From Stercorarius parasiticus (lineage: Eukaryota > Chordata > Aves > Charadriiformes > Stercorariidae), in contig VWZL01001366.1 in assembly GCA_013396915.1 (NCBI GenBank), positions 372,001 through 436,000 on the forward strand: 64,000 bases of DNA. Reading direction: 5' to 3'. The notes beneath the pieces are model-generated. The model searched no databases, had not been told where the DNA came from, and was given only the letters and a program-made list of their open reading frames with translations. Positions 26,483 through 38,600 of this stretch are shown in pieces. A program made the translations under genes and the position numbers. Every line of letters starts with the position of its first letter. Position 1 is the stretch's first letter.

Positions 26483-26709
26483 AGTCTATGGGACCAGACA
26501 GGATACATCCAAGGGTACTAAGGGAACTGGTGGAAGTGCTCACCAAGCCACTTTCCATCATTTATCAGGAGTCCTGCCTAACCAAGGAGGTCCCAGTTGA
26601 CTGGAGACTAGCAAATATGATGCCCATCTACAAGAAAGGCAGCAAAAGGATCTGGGCAATTACAGGCCTGTCAGTCTGACCTCGGTGCCAGGGAAGGTTA
26701 TGGAACAGA
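26483..26709 (+). repeat. 227-bp perfect direct duplication, copy 2
   Basis: Second identical block. It continues directly into the rest of the CR1 reverse transcriptase ('tcatcttgagtgccatag'), which is where copy 1 would be expected to continue in an undamaged element. CR1 has only one such segment. Confidence 0.97.
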
Positions 26710-27990
26710 TCATCTTGAGTGCCATAGTACAGGACAACCAGGTGATCAGCCCAGTCAGCATGGGTTCACGAAAGGCATGTCCTGCTTGACTAACCTAATC
26801 CTTTCTATAATAAGGTGACCCGCTTAGTGGACAAGGGAAAGGCTGTGGATGTTGTCTACCTAGACTTTAGTAAAGCTTTTGACACCATTTCCCACAGCAT
26901 TCTCCACAGAAACTGGCTGCCCATGGCTTGGATGGGCATATGCTTCACTGGGTAAAGAACTGGCTGCATGGCATGGTACAAAGAATTGTGGTGAATGGAG
27001 TTAAATCCAGTTGGTGGCTGGTCACAAGTGGTGTTCCCCAGGGCTCAGTATTGAGACTTGTTCTCTTTAATATCTTTACCAATTATCTGGATGAGAGGAT
27101 TGAGTGCACCCTCAGAAAATTTGCAGACGACACCAAGTTGGGCAGGGGGGAGTGTTGGTCTGCTTGAGAGTAGGAAGACTCTACAGAAGGATCTGGGCAG
27201 GCTGGATCGATGGGCTGAGGCCAACGGTCTGAGGTTCAACAAGGCCAAGTGCCAGGTCCTACACTTGGGTCACAACAACCCCATGCAACTCTATAAGTTT
27301 GGGGAAGAGTGGCTGGAGAGCAGCCTGGTGGAAAAGGACCTGGGAGTATTGGTGAACAGACAGCTGAATATGAGACAGTAATGTGCTCAGGTGGCCAAGA
27401 AGGCCAACAGCTTCCTGGCTTGTATCAGGAATAGTGTCGCCAGCAGCACTAGGGAAGTGATTGTTCCCTTGTACTCGGCACTAGTGAATGCTGTTGAATA
27501 CTGTGTTCAGTTTTGGGTCCCTCACTACAAGAAAGACACTGAGGTGCTGCAGCGTGTCCAGAGAAGGGCAATGAAGCTGGTGAGGGATCTAGAGCACAAG
27601 TCTTACGAGGAGCAGCTGAGGGAACTGGGGTTATTTAGCTTGGAGAAAAGGTGGCTGAGGGGAGACCTTATCACTCTCTACAACTACCTGAAAGGAGGGT
27701 GATGTGCGGTGGGAGTCGGTCTTTTCTCCCAAGTAACAAGTGATAGGCAAGAGGAAACAGCCTCAAGTTGCCCCAGGGGAGGTTTCAATTGGATATTAGG
27801 AAAAATTTCTTCACTGAAAGGTTTATCAAACACTGGAACAGGCTGCCCAGGGAAGTGGTGTAGTCACCATCCCTGGAGGTATTTAAAAGACATGTAGCTG
27901 TGGTGCTGAGGGACATGGTTTAGCGGTAACTTGGCAGGGCTAAGTTAAAGATTGGACTTGATGATCTTAAAGGTCTCTTCCAACCATAAC

Positions 27991-28024
27991 GATTCTATGA
28001 TTCTATGATCCTATAATTCTATGA
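27991..28024 (+). repeat. CR1 terminal octamers
   Basis: Four direct copies of an ATTCTATG-like octamer, one of them degenerate ('atcctata'). They are the recognition tail of CR1 for target-primed reverse transcription and mark the exact 3' end of the long CR1 copy. Confidence 0.93.
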
Positions 28025-29819
28025 AAGTAACAGAGTCAAAGAAAATTTTCTAATGCATTGGAGCCAACACACAGCCTGTCTCATTTTCAGTCTGATGTCA
28101 GATTCATTGTAAGCAATTCCACAATCAGTAAATATAGCACTTATATTTACATTTTGCTAAGGTTTGAATTGCACTCCCAACACCTCCCCATCATGAACAC
28201 TGACAGGTCTAAAAGTAAATACTTGGGCCGAATATTTCAGTGTGAATTGTTCTGAGCTGTTCTTTTCTATACTGATAGTCTAGAAATTCTTCACTGAAGT
28301 AAAAAATTTTACTGAGTTATACCTCTTCACTAGTATATAATCTCCTTGCCTACAAGAGAATAACAAAACAATACATAGAAATTAAATTAAGGGATTAAGG
28401 TGCTTGCCTTGAAATACGCGAAAATTACAAAACCATCTCTGATTTGAAAGTGGGGAGAAAACACGAGCAGCACTGCGCATGCTCACCCTGCATACAGGAT
28501 ATATTGCTTCCTTTTTACTCAAACAGCTGTTTGTCTGTCTATTTACAGCAAGATAGGGTGACTATTTGGAAAACCAAAACCAGAAATGCAGACATGTAGC
28601 TGCTTTGTGTGGAAGGTAATTTTTCTAATCACTATGGCAGAAGAAATTATTGAATTCTAAATTTCTACACAATTATATAGGTTTTCAGGGGGGAAAAATA
28701 AGCATTTGGACAAAACCTACAATGACCATCAGAAAATGTGAGGTGACAGATTAAACATGACAATGGTGCAGTCTGAACATTTTCAAACAAATTGCTGTTA
28801 TATTTTGCAATGTTTTCACTCAAACACTGCTGAAGCATCCATTTTCCTCTTAGGAAAAAAAGGCACAGAAAAAAGGGAAAAATAGTTTTTACATCTCAAT
28901 TCAAAAAAAGAAAAAGGGCATCAACTGTCATCCATGTGCTGCCACTTTACACGGATCTTTTTTATGCTTTTTCTTATGCTCATCTTATGCTCATCTCACG
29001 ATTTTCCACACTTGTAAGATGCCGTTTTAGTCAGTTTTATTTAGATTGTATTCCGGATAATTTTCACTGTAAAGAAATGATATAAACTTTTTAAAAAGAG
29101 AGCTGAATGTATTAAAAGAATACAATAATTATGTCTTACAGGTTTTTTTCAGCCTAAAAATTTTACATAAAGTTTCAAGTCTGCCTGTCTTGGAGAGCTG
29201 GGGAGGGAGGCGCTGAAGAAGTCTGTCAGCTCCTAGCGGTTACCTCAGTCTCAGTCTTCCAAAAGAAAGCAAAAACATGAGGCTAATTTCTTTCATTACC
29301 CTTCTACTGCTCACCTCACATCAGTGCCAGATTTTAACCAAGCGTGCAGGTCTTTGCAGGGACACAAAAGCGAATATCACAAAGCCTCCTCTGGACCTTT
29401 CTGCATGAATCCACACATTGTTACTCTTCTTATTGCCTCCCCAAAAATGCCTTGTATATGCGTGGTGCTTTCCTCCAGGGAGTGCAGAAAATGGTCTCTG
29501 TGTAAGCCACGCACAGGAGCAAATTGCATCTCACACACATGGTGGAGCTCACAAAAAAGTGGAGACCTTGCAGCTCCCAGTCCTCAGCATAACAGCAATT
29601 TCCCTTTGTATTTGCGATCCAGACAGTAAGCACACGAAGAAGGTGCTAACCCTAAACATGTTCCAGAACAAAGTTCCCAGTCTCTGACCATGTGTGAAAA
29701 GCCCGTGTGTGCATAGAGTTGGGTGGTGTTTAACAGCAACAGTAACTTATGCACAGAAGTAGGAGCAAGGTGAGGAAAAGAAATTTGCCATTGGGGAAGA
29801 TGGGTGCCAAGGGAATTAC
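28025..29819. other. Unique AT-rich stretch
   Basis: No gene or repeat recognised. Overlapping frames of 67-101 codons around 29320-29690 on both strands carry no known domain. Confidence 0.5.
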
Positions 29820-29895
29820 ATGATATGGTTGCCAGTGATAGCAAGGGACAGAATTGGATGACCGAGAAGGTCTCTTTCAATCTTGTACTCTCATG
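29820..29895 (+). mobile_element. Probable CR1 3'-end relic
   Basis: 'gaattggatgaccgagaagg' followed by 'tctctttcaatcttgtactc' parallels the CR1 end (attggatgacct, aggtctcttccaacc, then a degenerate octamer). Only this short, diverged end is recognisable. Confidence 0.55.
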
Positions 29896-32800
29896 TAAGT
29901 GTCAAATGTAAATAGGTTTTAGCAAGTGTTAGAGACTATTCTATTTGATCTTACCTCACCTGTCATATCAGCCCTATCAAGAGGTGAGTTGCTCCTGTTC
30001 TACGTATTGCACAGTGCTTCACAGGTCACATACCACGACAGACTGCTCAGCCTAAGGTTTCATATAGAGACTACAAAACTGTAAACTAGATTTTACTCTA
30101 CTTCCCTTTAGAATCTCACACTAGGCTTGATCATAGTGTACAACTGGAAACTGTGATGCAAAAAAAGAAATGCCACTAACAGCAAACAGAAACACATCTC
30201 TAACCGTACTTAAAATTCCAGGAACACATTGTAGCTGTGTTCAAGACTGATTAAAAGAGGAAGCAACTTTGAAATTTTGCCAGATATTTTCCAGCATGAA
30301 TGACTCCCTTTCTGTCTCACACACAGAATACACTGAGAAGCTGTGTTGCATACTGCGGCAATCTCCTATTTCAGCACGAAGAAACTGTCAGAGAGAAGGC
30401 AAGAGATATGTAATATTATAACCATTATTTATTCTAGATTAATGAAAGAGGAAAATAGCCCTTTTAGTTGCAGCTTGCATGCAGAAAAACATTCATCTTA
30501 CAGACCCCAGCTTGTCTATTGTATTCACAGTATATTAGCAGTTAGCTGATCTATCAGCTGAGATGAATTATTGCATTGGCTTACAGTGATATCAGTTTTC
30601 ATTATAAGGCAGTCATCCAAGTCCTTTCCTATTCCGTTTGCACATCCTTATTTCTTTGCGTTTCCTTTACCCTTCAGGTCCTCTCTGGCCAGGAGGTTGG
30701 TGGGCTGAATATGGTTTTTTTAGTGCTGAAATGCATGAAGAAGTAGAAGCAGCAGCTAATCAAGTAAATGGTTTTCCAGGGAATTTGTTTATTTTATACC
30801 ACACCTTGTTGTTAGAAGCGTGTTTTCTTTCAGTGGACCAAACTTCCTTCTCCTTAGACTAAAGCATGTTACAGCTGTTACAGCTTGGGTAGACATGGGC
30901 GGAAAGGAGGGCTGGGCACAGGGGTTGCGGGGGGAAGGTTGTGGTTGGTTTTCAGTTGTTCTTTGTTTGTTTTTATTGTTGTCATTGTTTGGGGTTTGCT
31001 CTGTTATTTTGTTCTTTGTTGTTTGGTTGGATTTTTTACTCCCTATTATATGGCAGTGAATCTACTGGCTAAATAAAGGAAGGAGTCCCAGAGAGAAATT
31101 TGCAACCCTGTCTAGCAGAGATGGCTTAGAAAATGCCCTCAGGGACAGAATTTCTAGCCTTTGGCACTGGAAGCCTGCAAGCACAGCTTTGGACACAAAG
31201 CCTAAGCAAACCCATTGGATCCCACAGGACCTTCATGCTCAAGTTTAGTCCAACATCTCAGCAGCTGTCCTCCAGGATGTTCCTGGGCCTTCTCTTTCTG
31301 CCTCCAAAGCTTCAGGCTTTCGGACAAGAAAGCATGGGGGGCGGGGGGGGGATGTTCATATATTTTCTTAACAATATTTTCATGTTAAATTGGCAATACC
31401 ATTTGACTGGGAGCAGTAGCATTCCCTCCCTGTTGTAGCATAGTCTCAACCCATGGGCAACATCTGTACTCATGTTCAGTAATGCTGCCCTCTTGTTAGG
31501 ACCCTTGCAGATATACAGCCCTGAGATGGCAGTTGTCTCTGCATGGCATCCCCCTGCAGGTTCCCTCAGCTACCCAGGGGTTTCCGTGTGGCTACCAAGT
31601 ACAACCATGGAGCCCACTGTATGGTCAGAATGCTCTTCAGTATGACAGAGAGAGGCTGAGTCTTTAGAAAATAAGTATGCACATATTTATACATACGTAC
31701 ACATGCACATATGTATGTGCATGTGCACTTTGCAAGAGGAACTTTGGCAGATTTTTTCCTTACTTAAGGGATTTGTTTCCCTCCTCCACCCTCCCCCCAC
31801 TCCCCTTAGAAATCACTGTCACTCACTGGTGGCCTGCATGCTTCAGGCTGTACTGTATGATTTTTGGGGCAGGGTTTCTTGCACCTTGCCTATGATTGAA
31901 GAGGAAGCAGCAGGCACCACTTCAAGTTTAAATAATGACAATAATAATTTCCAACAGACAGACGATCTCTTCCTGGCTAGCTATAGTCTGAGTCTTCAGC
32001 CAATGTAACTGGCAGCCCTGATATTTCCTCTGAGCCTGGCACACAGTTAGGATGCTTGGTAGCTTTCTAGATGCCAATTTATCAATTTATTCCTTAAAGC
32101 AGTCTGATTTTGTTTCATGTGAAAATATATACTTACCTATTAAAGGAAATACAAGTAGAATAAAACAGGAAATATTAAAACACAGCATGATGCAGTGAGA
32201 TATGGTGTTTCTTAAACAGTAGCAGTAATCTTAATAAAATGCAGATGCAATCATGTTGAGGGAGCAGTGTGGTAATAAAAAGTGAAGAATGGAGCAAGGT
32301 GCATAAAAAGAAGGGGGAGCCCTTGGGTGGAAGAATGTCTTTGAATTTAGCAAAGACATAATGTGGCGCCTGTTACAATTGCACAGCTTTGCTTTCAAAA
32401 TGTAAAGTCAGTGGGTGGGCTGCTTTCATGCCTGGTGTAACTTCATCGAAGTCGGTGGAATTATACCCATTCTAAATGTAGCTCTGCACATGCAATATAA
32501 TAAATTGTAAATGTCAATAAAGTCGGATGGACGTTACTAAAAAAAAAAATTATTCATGAGCATTTCCTTACATGTATTTAAAATTCATGGCCCTTTTTGT
32601 TCATTTTCCAAGAATATTCACAGTGATCATATTTTGCTCATGGTAAAAAAATATCTAACAAATGCTTATTCTTACATGTTTCATGGCTTTCCTGGAAATC
32701 TATTTGCTTTCTGTCTTATGGCCTGGAAAAATGTCAGTCTTCCTACGGGGGAGGTGAAACAATAGCATGTGACACAAGAAACCAATTCCCACACACTGCC

Positions 32801-32944
32801 AGCCTTTTATTTTCTCTTTGTACAGGATCTACCACAATGAGAAATCTGCTACATGACATAGGGGTTGTGTCTGTTACAGATAATAACAATGAGAGCAAAA
32901 GAGGAAGACATATTCTTTAAACATAAGGCATTTAAAGAATAATG
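29896..32944. other. Unique stretch with T/G-rich and G-run tracts
   Basis: No gene recognised. It contains a T/G-rich low-complexity tract at about 30940-31035, a G-run at 31337-31351 and an alternating purine-pyrimidine tract at about 31680-31730. Open frames here are 60-101 codons and unfamiliar. Confidence 0.5.
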
Positions 32945-32989
32945 CAATCATCAGGCACAGTCAGCATGGGTTCACAAAGGGAAAGTCCT

Positions 32990-33350
32990 GTGTAACTATT
33001 TCGATATCCTTCTATGATAAGGTCACCTGCCTAGTGGATGAAGGGAAGGCAGTGGATGTAGTTTTTCTGCATTTTAGTAAGGTTTTTGATACTTTCCCTC
33101 ACAGTATCCTTCTGGACAAGTTGTCCAACTGTGGGATGAGCAGGTTCACAGTGCACTGGGTGAAGAACTGGCTGAAGGGCAGAGCTCAAAGGGTTGTAGC
33201 GAATGGTGCTACATCTGACTGGTGACCCGTCACCAGTGGTGTTCCTCAGGGTGCAATTCTAGGGCCAGTTCTGTTCCATATATTTATTAATGATCTGGAT
33301 GCAGGAGTTGAATTAGCAAGTTTGCTGATCATACCAAACTGGGAGGTGCT
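32990..33350 (+). pseudogene. CR1 reverse transcriptase with mutated active site
   Basis: Partial RT palm of the second CR1. Motif A reads 'FLHFSKVFD' where the family has 'YLDFSKAFD': the catalytic Asp codon at 33070-33072 is now CAT (His). The second catalytic box reads 'FADH' where the family has 'FADD', again through CAT at 33330-33332. 'GVPQG' is replaced by a similar stretch '[10 protein letters not shown]' near 33238-33270. The two boxes are in different frames. Catalytically dead as well as truncated. Confidence 0.9.
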
Positions 33351-33531
33351 GTTGACTCTCTTAAGGGACAAGATGCCTTGCAGAGGGATCTAGATAGATT
33401 GGAGCACTGGGGAAGAAATCTATGACAAGTCCAAATGCCAGATTTGGCACCTGAGAGGGAGTAACGCTGAACACAAGTATAAATTAGGAGAGGAGTGGCT
33501 GGAGAGCAGCCCTGCAGAAAGGGATCTGGGG

Positions 33532-33954
33532 GTGCTGGTTGACAACAGGCTCAGTAGGAGTCAGCAGTGTTGCCTGGCAGCCAAGAGTGCAAATCACATC
33601 CTGGGGTGCATCAAACACAGCATAACCAGCTGGACCAAAGAGGTGATTATGCTGCTGTATTCAGTGTTGGTGAAGCCGCAACTTGAGTACCACGCGCAGT
33701 TCTGGGCCCCACAAGTTGAGAAGGATGTGAAGGTCCTTGAATACATCCAGAGGAAGGCAACAAAAATGGTGAAAGGGATAGAAGGCATGTCCTATAAGGA
33801 GTGGCTGGGGGCTTTGGACTTGTCTGGTTTGGAAGAAAGGAGGATGACAGGCGACCTCATTGCTCTCTACAGCTTCCTGGGGAGGGGAGGCAGAGAGGGA
33901 GGTACTGATCTCTTCTCCCTGGGATCCAGTGATAGGATGCATGGGAATGGTTAA
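33532..33954 (+). pseudogene. CR1 ORF2 C-terminal region, open for 140 codons
   Basis: The longest unbroken CR1 coding fragment in the window. It includes 'VDNRLSRSQQCCLAAKSANH' near its start, 'LVKPQLEYHAQFWAP' in the middle and 'LIALYSFLG' toward the end, the usual order in the CR1 region after the RT. It remains open by chance; the upstream RT is dead and the 5' half of the element is missing. Confidence 0.9.
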
Positions 33955-34195
33955 AAGCCGCACCAGGGGAGGTTTAGATTGGACATTAGGGAGCATTTCT
34001 TTACTGAGAGGGTGGTCAAACACTGAAACAGGCTTCCTAGAGAGGCGGTCAATGCCTCAAGCCTGTCAGTGTTTAAGAGGCATTTGGACAATGCCCTTAA
34101 TGACATACTATAACTTTTGGTCAGTTCTGAACTGGTCGGGCAGTTGGACTAGATGATTGTTGCAGGTCCCTTCCAACTGAAATAGTCTATACATG

Positions 34196-34861
34196 AGGAC
34201 TATAAATGTTTCCTAATTGTATTTAAAAAAAACTGGAGCAAGTGTGCAATGTAGAATAATCCCAAAAAAATTATAAGAATCATTTGATAGCAGTGAGAAA
34301 TGGAGGGAAAATATTTTGCATAGCATTTTACAGGTGAATGCATGTCATTATTGCAAGAAAAAAGGAAGAGAGGTACTTCATTATGTGTATCCTGTAGCAT
34401 TAATTACAACTAAAAGAAAAAATGGGGATACCACTCTTGAAGCTTGATCTCATAACCAGTTAAGACATTCTCCAAACACATATGTGCTTTTCTATTTCTT
34501 AAGTTGATTTTCTTCTTTGACTTTATGTATATTTTCATGCTCCTCCATTTTTAAAATACTTTTCTGGTCTAATGGGGCTTTAGTAGACCATTCACTATCT
34601 GGACTTAATATAGTTAGGCTTCAGGGTTATCTGAAATTAGACCTTGGTTGTTCTGCTCAGGTCCTTGGCAATCCATTTTTGATTTTCAAACATTTCTAAA
34701 GTATTTCTGGAATCTTGTTACTTGGCTATGCATCTTTTTCACCTGTTACTGGTGATAATGATCAGGGATTTATGAGGTAGTTATGGTATTACAGGAATAC
34801 ATAAATAATAGATAAAGAGACAAATAACAGAGTTTCCATCCCAAGACACCATATGACACTT
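34196..34861. other. AT-rich spacer between two CR1 copies
   Basis: About 665 bases between two same-strand CR1 insertions with no recognised feature. Confidence 0.6.
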
Positions 34862-35626
34862 GGAAGTTTGCCAGGGAGGACTTCCTGAAGTTCACCAAGG
34901 AGAAGAACAAAGTTCTGCACTAGGGCAGAAGTAAACCCACCCATCAGGAAAGGCTACGAAACACTTGGGTGTGTGACAATTGATGGAAAGGAGCTGGGGT
35001 CATGGCTGACACCAGGTGAATACAAGCCAATAGAGTGCTCCAAGACAAGGCAAACAGTGTCCTGGGCAACATCAGGAGAGGCAGAGCCAACAGATCAGGG
35101 GAGGGCAGCACCTGCCTCTGCTCAGCACTTGCGTGGTTGCACCTGGAATAGTGTCCAGTGTTAGATGCCCCAGTTCAAAATGAACACTGAGAAACTGTAC
35201 AATGTCTAGCAAAGAGCTCTCAGGATGGTCAGGGACTAGAGCACGTGGCAGAGCCCCGCTTCCTTAATGTGGCAAAAAGAAGGCTTAGGAGTGTTTGTTT
35301 AATAGCAGTCTGTGACTCCTTTAAAGGCAGTTACAAAGATGACAGAGCCAAACTCTTTTTGATAGTGGCAGAATAGCAAGAAGCAAAAAATACAAATTCT
35401 GGCTTAGAAGGTTCAAAACAAACATTAGGAAAATCCTCTTCACTGGGAGAGTGGTGCTGCCATGGAACAGCTTACCCCAGGACCCTGTGAAATCTCCATC
35501 CATGGTGATTTACAAGACTCGGTTAGACAAAGCCAGTGCTGGCAATAGTCCTGCTTGGAGCAGGGGTTGGGACTAAATGACCTCTGAAGGTGCCTTGCAG
35601 CCAACACTATGACTCTATCATTCTAG
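34862..35626 (+). mobile_element. CR1 LINE, old diverged copy
   Basis: A 5'-truncated CR1 starting after the RT region ('gaagttcaccaaggagaag', 'aacaaagttctgcac'). It continues through recognisable C-terminal and 3' untranslated segments to 'gggactaaatgacctctgaa' and 'ccaacactatgactctatca'. It differs from the two neighbouring CR1 copies at many sites and in its tail, which suggests a different and older subfamily. Many small deletions and stops. Confidence 0.88.
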
Positions 35627-38600
35627 TATCTTTTTGGTTTGGTTTGGGGTTTTCTGTTTGTTTTTTCTTCTCTGGGCTCCTTTGGCTGACTTTAGGCCCT
35701 AATGAGTCCTTTTTCCACACCCTGCTCTTAAAATGCTATGGCTTCACATTTCTGCAGTACTTCTGAACTCTCTGGAAAACTGACCGCAGAAAGAAACAAA
35801 ATGTTTCCCTGCTCATTGACTCATCCTGTGTCTGTAAGAATTTCTCACAATTATCAACCGGACACAAATACAAACCAGAAGACCTAAATGGCAAGCCACA
35901 CTACCTTCAGCTGTGCCGGGTTTTACATATTCTGTATAAGCAACCAAAAATGTCATGTAATGTTTTTTATTTTATTCTGGAAGACAGACAGAAAGGAGAG
36001 AGAAAGGGTGATAATGCAAACCAAACTCTCAAATGTCTTCCAAAGCTATTAAACTTAACACTGATATATAATAAAGAAACAGTCAGATGGTTTACATATA
36101 TATGGACCCTTATTTATAAAAGATCTGAATCAGATTTTGGACAGGGCGTATGGGTTTGACTTTCTAGGGGCACAAGAAATAAGCATTGTGGTGGAATCCT
36201 GTAGCTGTCCCTTTTTTACATATACAGGTCATGATGTATTATAGTTTTAGAAGAAACTCAGGCACATGTCTTTATTTTGGTTGTGTAAATGATATAAAAT
36301 TAAGTCTTCCTCAAACACATCCACATGTGCAATTCATGTTTTACAGGATGTGTATTACTGTTATTCTCTTGAAATATTCCTAGGAGGAAATTTAGCACTG
36401 AATAACACTGCTGTTTTCATTTATTATGAAGTAAGAAGCTTTTCTCGAAAAGAAACTTCCTTTTAAATATAGATCCCCAATTGTCTGAGATAATCCTGAC
36501 GGAACTACTTTTAATTGCCCAGCAGCCCCCTTAGCTTTGAGGAGCTTTGAGCACTACTATCACCTAGCTCAAATTTATGAAAAGGTGAATGACCCAAGAG
36601 ACTAGGGTACTCTTGAGGAAACCAAGAGCCTCTGTGGTCTCACTTAATGTTCCTCCTTAGCCAACTGTACCTTGGTTTACTGAGGCTCTGTTGAATCTTC
36701 TTTGTTGCTCTTCTGATATTAACTTTGTTTTGTTTTTTCTTCCTTTTTAAATGAATAATATGTTCAGGCATATTTTTCATGCTCTCATCGTTCTTTTTTT
36801 CACTGGGAACGGTTCAGCTTTGCTGTCTTTCTCTGTCCAAAGAGCAGCCTTTTGGAACTGCTTAATCCAATGTAGGTCAGCCAGCCTTCAGCTTCTCTCA
36901 TGTTTTTCAGACTGGATGTTACTGTCATATTTCTACAGACTAGAAGATTTAAAAATAGGCTCCCTATGCCTTCAGGCTTCAAACCCAAAAAGGTGATGCC
37001 TTTTCCCCACTCCTACCATAACCAAGGTCACGTAATGGAATTCAGCACCATGTAGGATCAGATATCTATATAAATGGTCAAATCCTTTAAAAATACCATG
37101 AACACTCAAGATTTAAGATGAGTGTAAGGTTCTATAATTAGGGGAAAAGATGCATATATTCAATACATTCCTTTTAGTTCCCAATTCCAAACTCCCTATT
37201 TCATTCAGCACAGGGTGCGACACAGAACAGACTATCAGGGTCTGAAATGGACAGAAAGAACAATGTTATCATCTCAAAAAAAAAAAAAAAGGAAGGTCTG
37301 ATAATAGTCAACAGTGAACTCAGATGCAACAAAATACATTCGGTATATAGCAAATGTTATTATCATTGTGTTATCAGTCACTCACAAAAATATAATAAAA
37401 ACCCCCCACACACCCAAATCAAACATTGACCTTATGATTACATGTGGATCTGAATCAAAATCATCAGTTTGAATGCTCCAGATCTTTGGGAAAGTTCAGT
37501 GTGGATTTAAAGTTTGTGGTTTCCTGCTGTCTCTATAAAGAGACTCAGCCAAAATTTTGGTTCCAGGCACTCTTGAACACTGTTTTAAATAAGTCTTTTA
37601 GGTATTTATTATATGGCATAAAGAAACAAACAATAAGAAAGCCATATTTTAGATTTCATTTAATTTTTAACTCCACTGGCTGTTCTGAAAGAAACCAAGC
37701 ACATATAGGTAGACTTAGTGGAGCCTCTTTCACATGTGTAGAAGTGATATTTTGGTGCTCAGGTTTGTTTGATAATTGAGAATCCTTTTAGCAGTGCCAA
37801 TCTATCTAGAGGGGACTGAAAATTGTATCAAATATTTGGTTACTCAAGATCTGATTTTGAGACATCAGATGAATGGCCAGATATCAAAATGCCCCTCTTA
37901 CAATATCAGCACTTTTCCCCCCTTTTTAAAAATATTTCTATTTTTACCCTGTCTCCCTTTACCTCACTACTCCCAAGGAAAGTCAGCAAGATTCTCTGAC
38001 TGCTTTTGCAGAAGATAAACATTACTTCTTCTGAGTACAGTAAAAGCTGATAAAAGTTTTGTTGCCCCAGCTATGAGGCACTCGGGACAGGCTGGATTAG
38101 GGTTGCTTTTACCAAAGGAAAAGGAGTGAAGGAAAAGTGTAGCGATGTAACAGTGTGCTGAGGAGAGTGCTGGAGAGCCAGATTTGCTGCCCATTTAGCA
38201 CTTAGTGAGATGAGAGGGTTAGTGAAATTACTACTGCTCATAGGAGGGACTACTGCCATCCCACACCATGGCTGCTGCTACTTACGCATAGCAGCATGTC
38301 TCTGGCAATAAAGGCTGGTCATTCTGCCACTCCCTGAAGCCCGTTGCCCTAGAAATTGCTTACTTTACTCTGCCTAAAGCCTGACCTTCCTGGTATGCCA
38401 AGAGCTTGCCAACACTGGATTTGCTGAAAGAGTGCTCAAAAGGCAGAGGGAAATGTGTGCTCATACAACCGGTGGAGTTCCCAACACATGCATTTCTTCA
38501 CTTGCCTGGGTGGAGCTGGGTAAGTCTGGCAACCTGACAATTTCCATCACCAGTAGCTTTGCTTTATTGGTAGCAAAAGTGCTTTGGACAAGTCATTGTG

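Larger units (their letters stand above)
26255..27170 (+). pseudogene. CR1 reverse transcriptase, broken, with duplicated segment
   Basis: Reverse-transcriptase remnant of the long CR1. The N-terminal block 'GPDRIHPRVLRELVEVLTKP' appears twice, at 26260 and 26488, because of a perfect duplication around an N. Motif A 'YLDFSKAFD' is at about 26857-26883 with its catalytic Asp (26863-26865) intact. 'GVPQGS' follows near 27032 and the 'FADD' box is at 27120-27131, also intact. Motif A and FADD are in different frames: a one-base loss near 26910, where the consensus has an extra G in 'aggaagctgg', separates them. Downstream fragments continue to about 27700. Inactive. Confidence 0.93.
24940..28024 (+). 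mobile_element. Long CR1 LINE copy with endonuclease and RT remnants
   Basis: The longest CR1 in the window, about 3.1 kb including a 228-base apparent assembly duplication. It is a non-LTR retrotransposon copy missing its 5' untranslated region and ORF1. In order it shows endonuclease motifs (about 24990-25535), a linker, reverse-transcriptase motifs (about 26255-27170), the downstream C-terminal region to about 27700, and a 3' untranslated region ending in four ATTCTATG-type octamers at 27991-28024. Stops and frameshifts break the ORF throughout, so it cannot make an active protein. Its divergence looks moderate, judging from close agreement with the remembered CR1 consensus over long stretches. 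Confidence 0.96.
32945..34195 (+). mobile_element. CR1 LINE, 5'-truncated in the RT region
   Basis: Begins within the reverse transcriptase at 'aggcacagtcagcatgggtt' and runs through the C-terminal coding region and 3' untranslated region. The end at 34140-34195 ('ttggactagatgattgttgc', 'aggtcccttccaactg') is followed by badly decayed octamers. About 1.25 kb, more diverged than the 24.9 kb copy. Stops include a TGA at about 33224, where the family has tryptophan. Confidence 0.95.

Noticed and set aside
26260..26679. Two identical 63-codon ORFs as a duplicated gene pair
   Set aside because: They are the same CR1 reverse-transcriptase segment repeated by the 227-base duplication around an N.
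27991..28024. ATTCTATG octamers as an independent microsatellite
   Set aside because: They are the normal 3' terminus of CR1 and occur at the end of several copies in this window.
33532..33954. 140-codon ORF as a host gene
   Set aside because: It is the C-terminal part of a CR1 ORF2 with characteristic motifs and lies inside a truncated CR1 copy.
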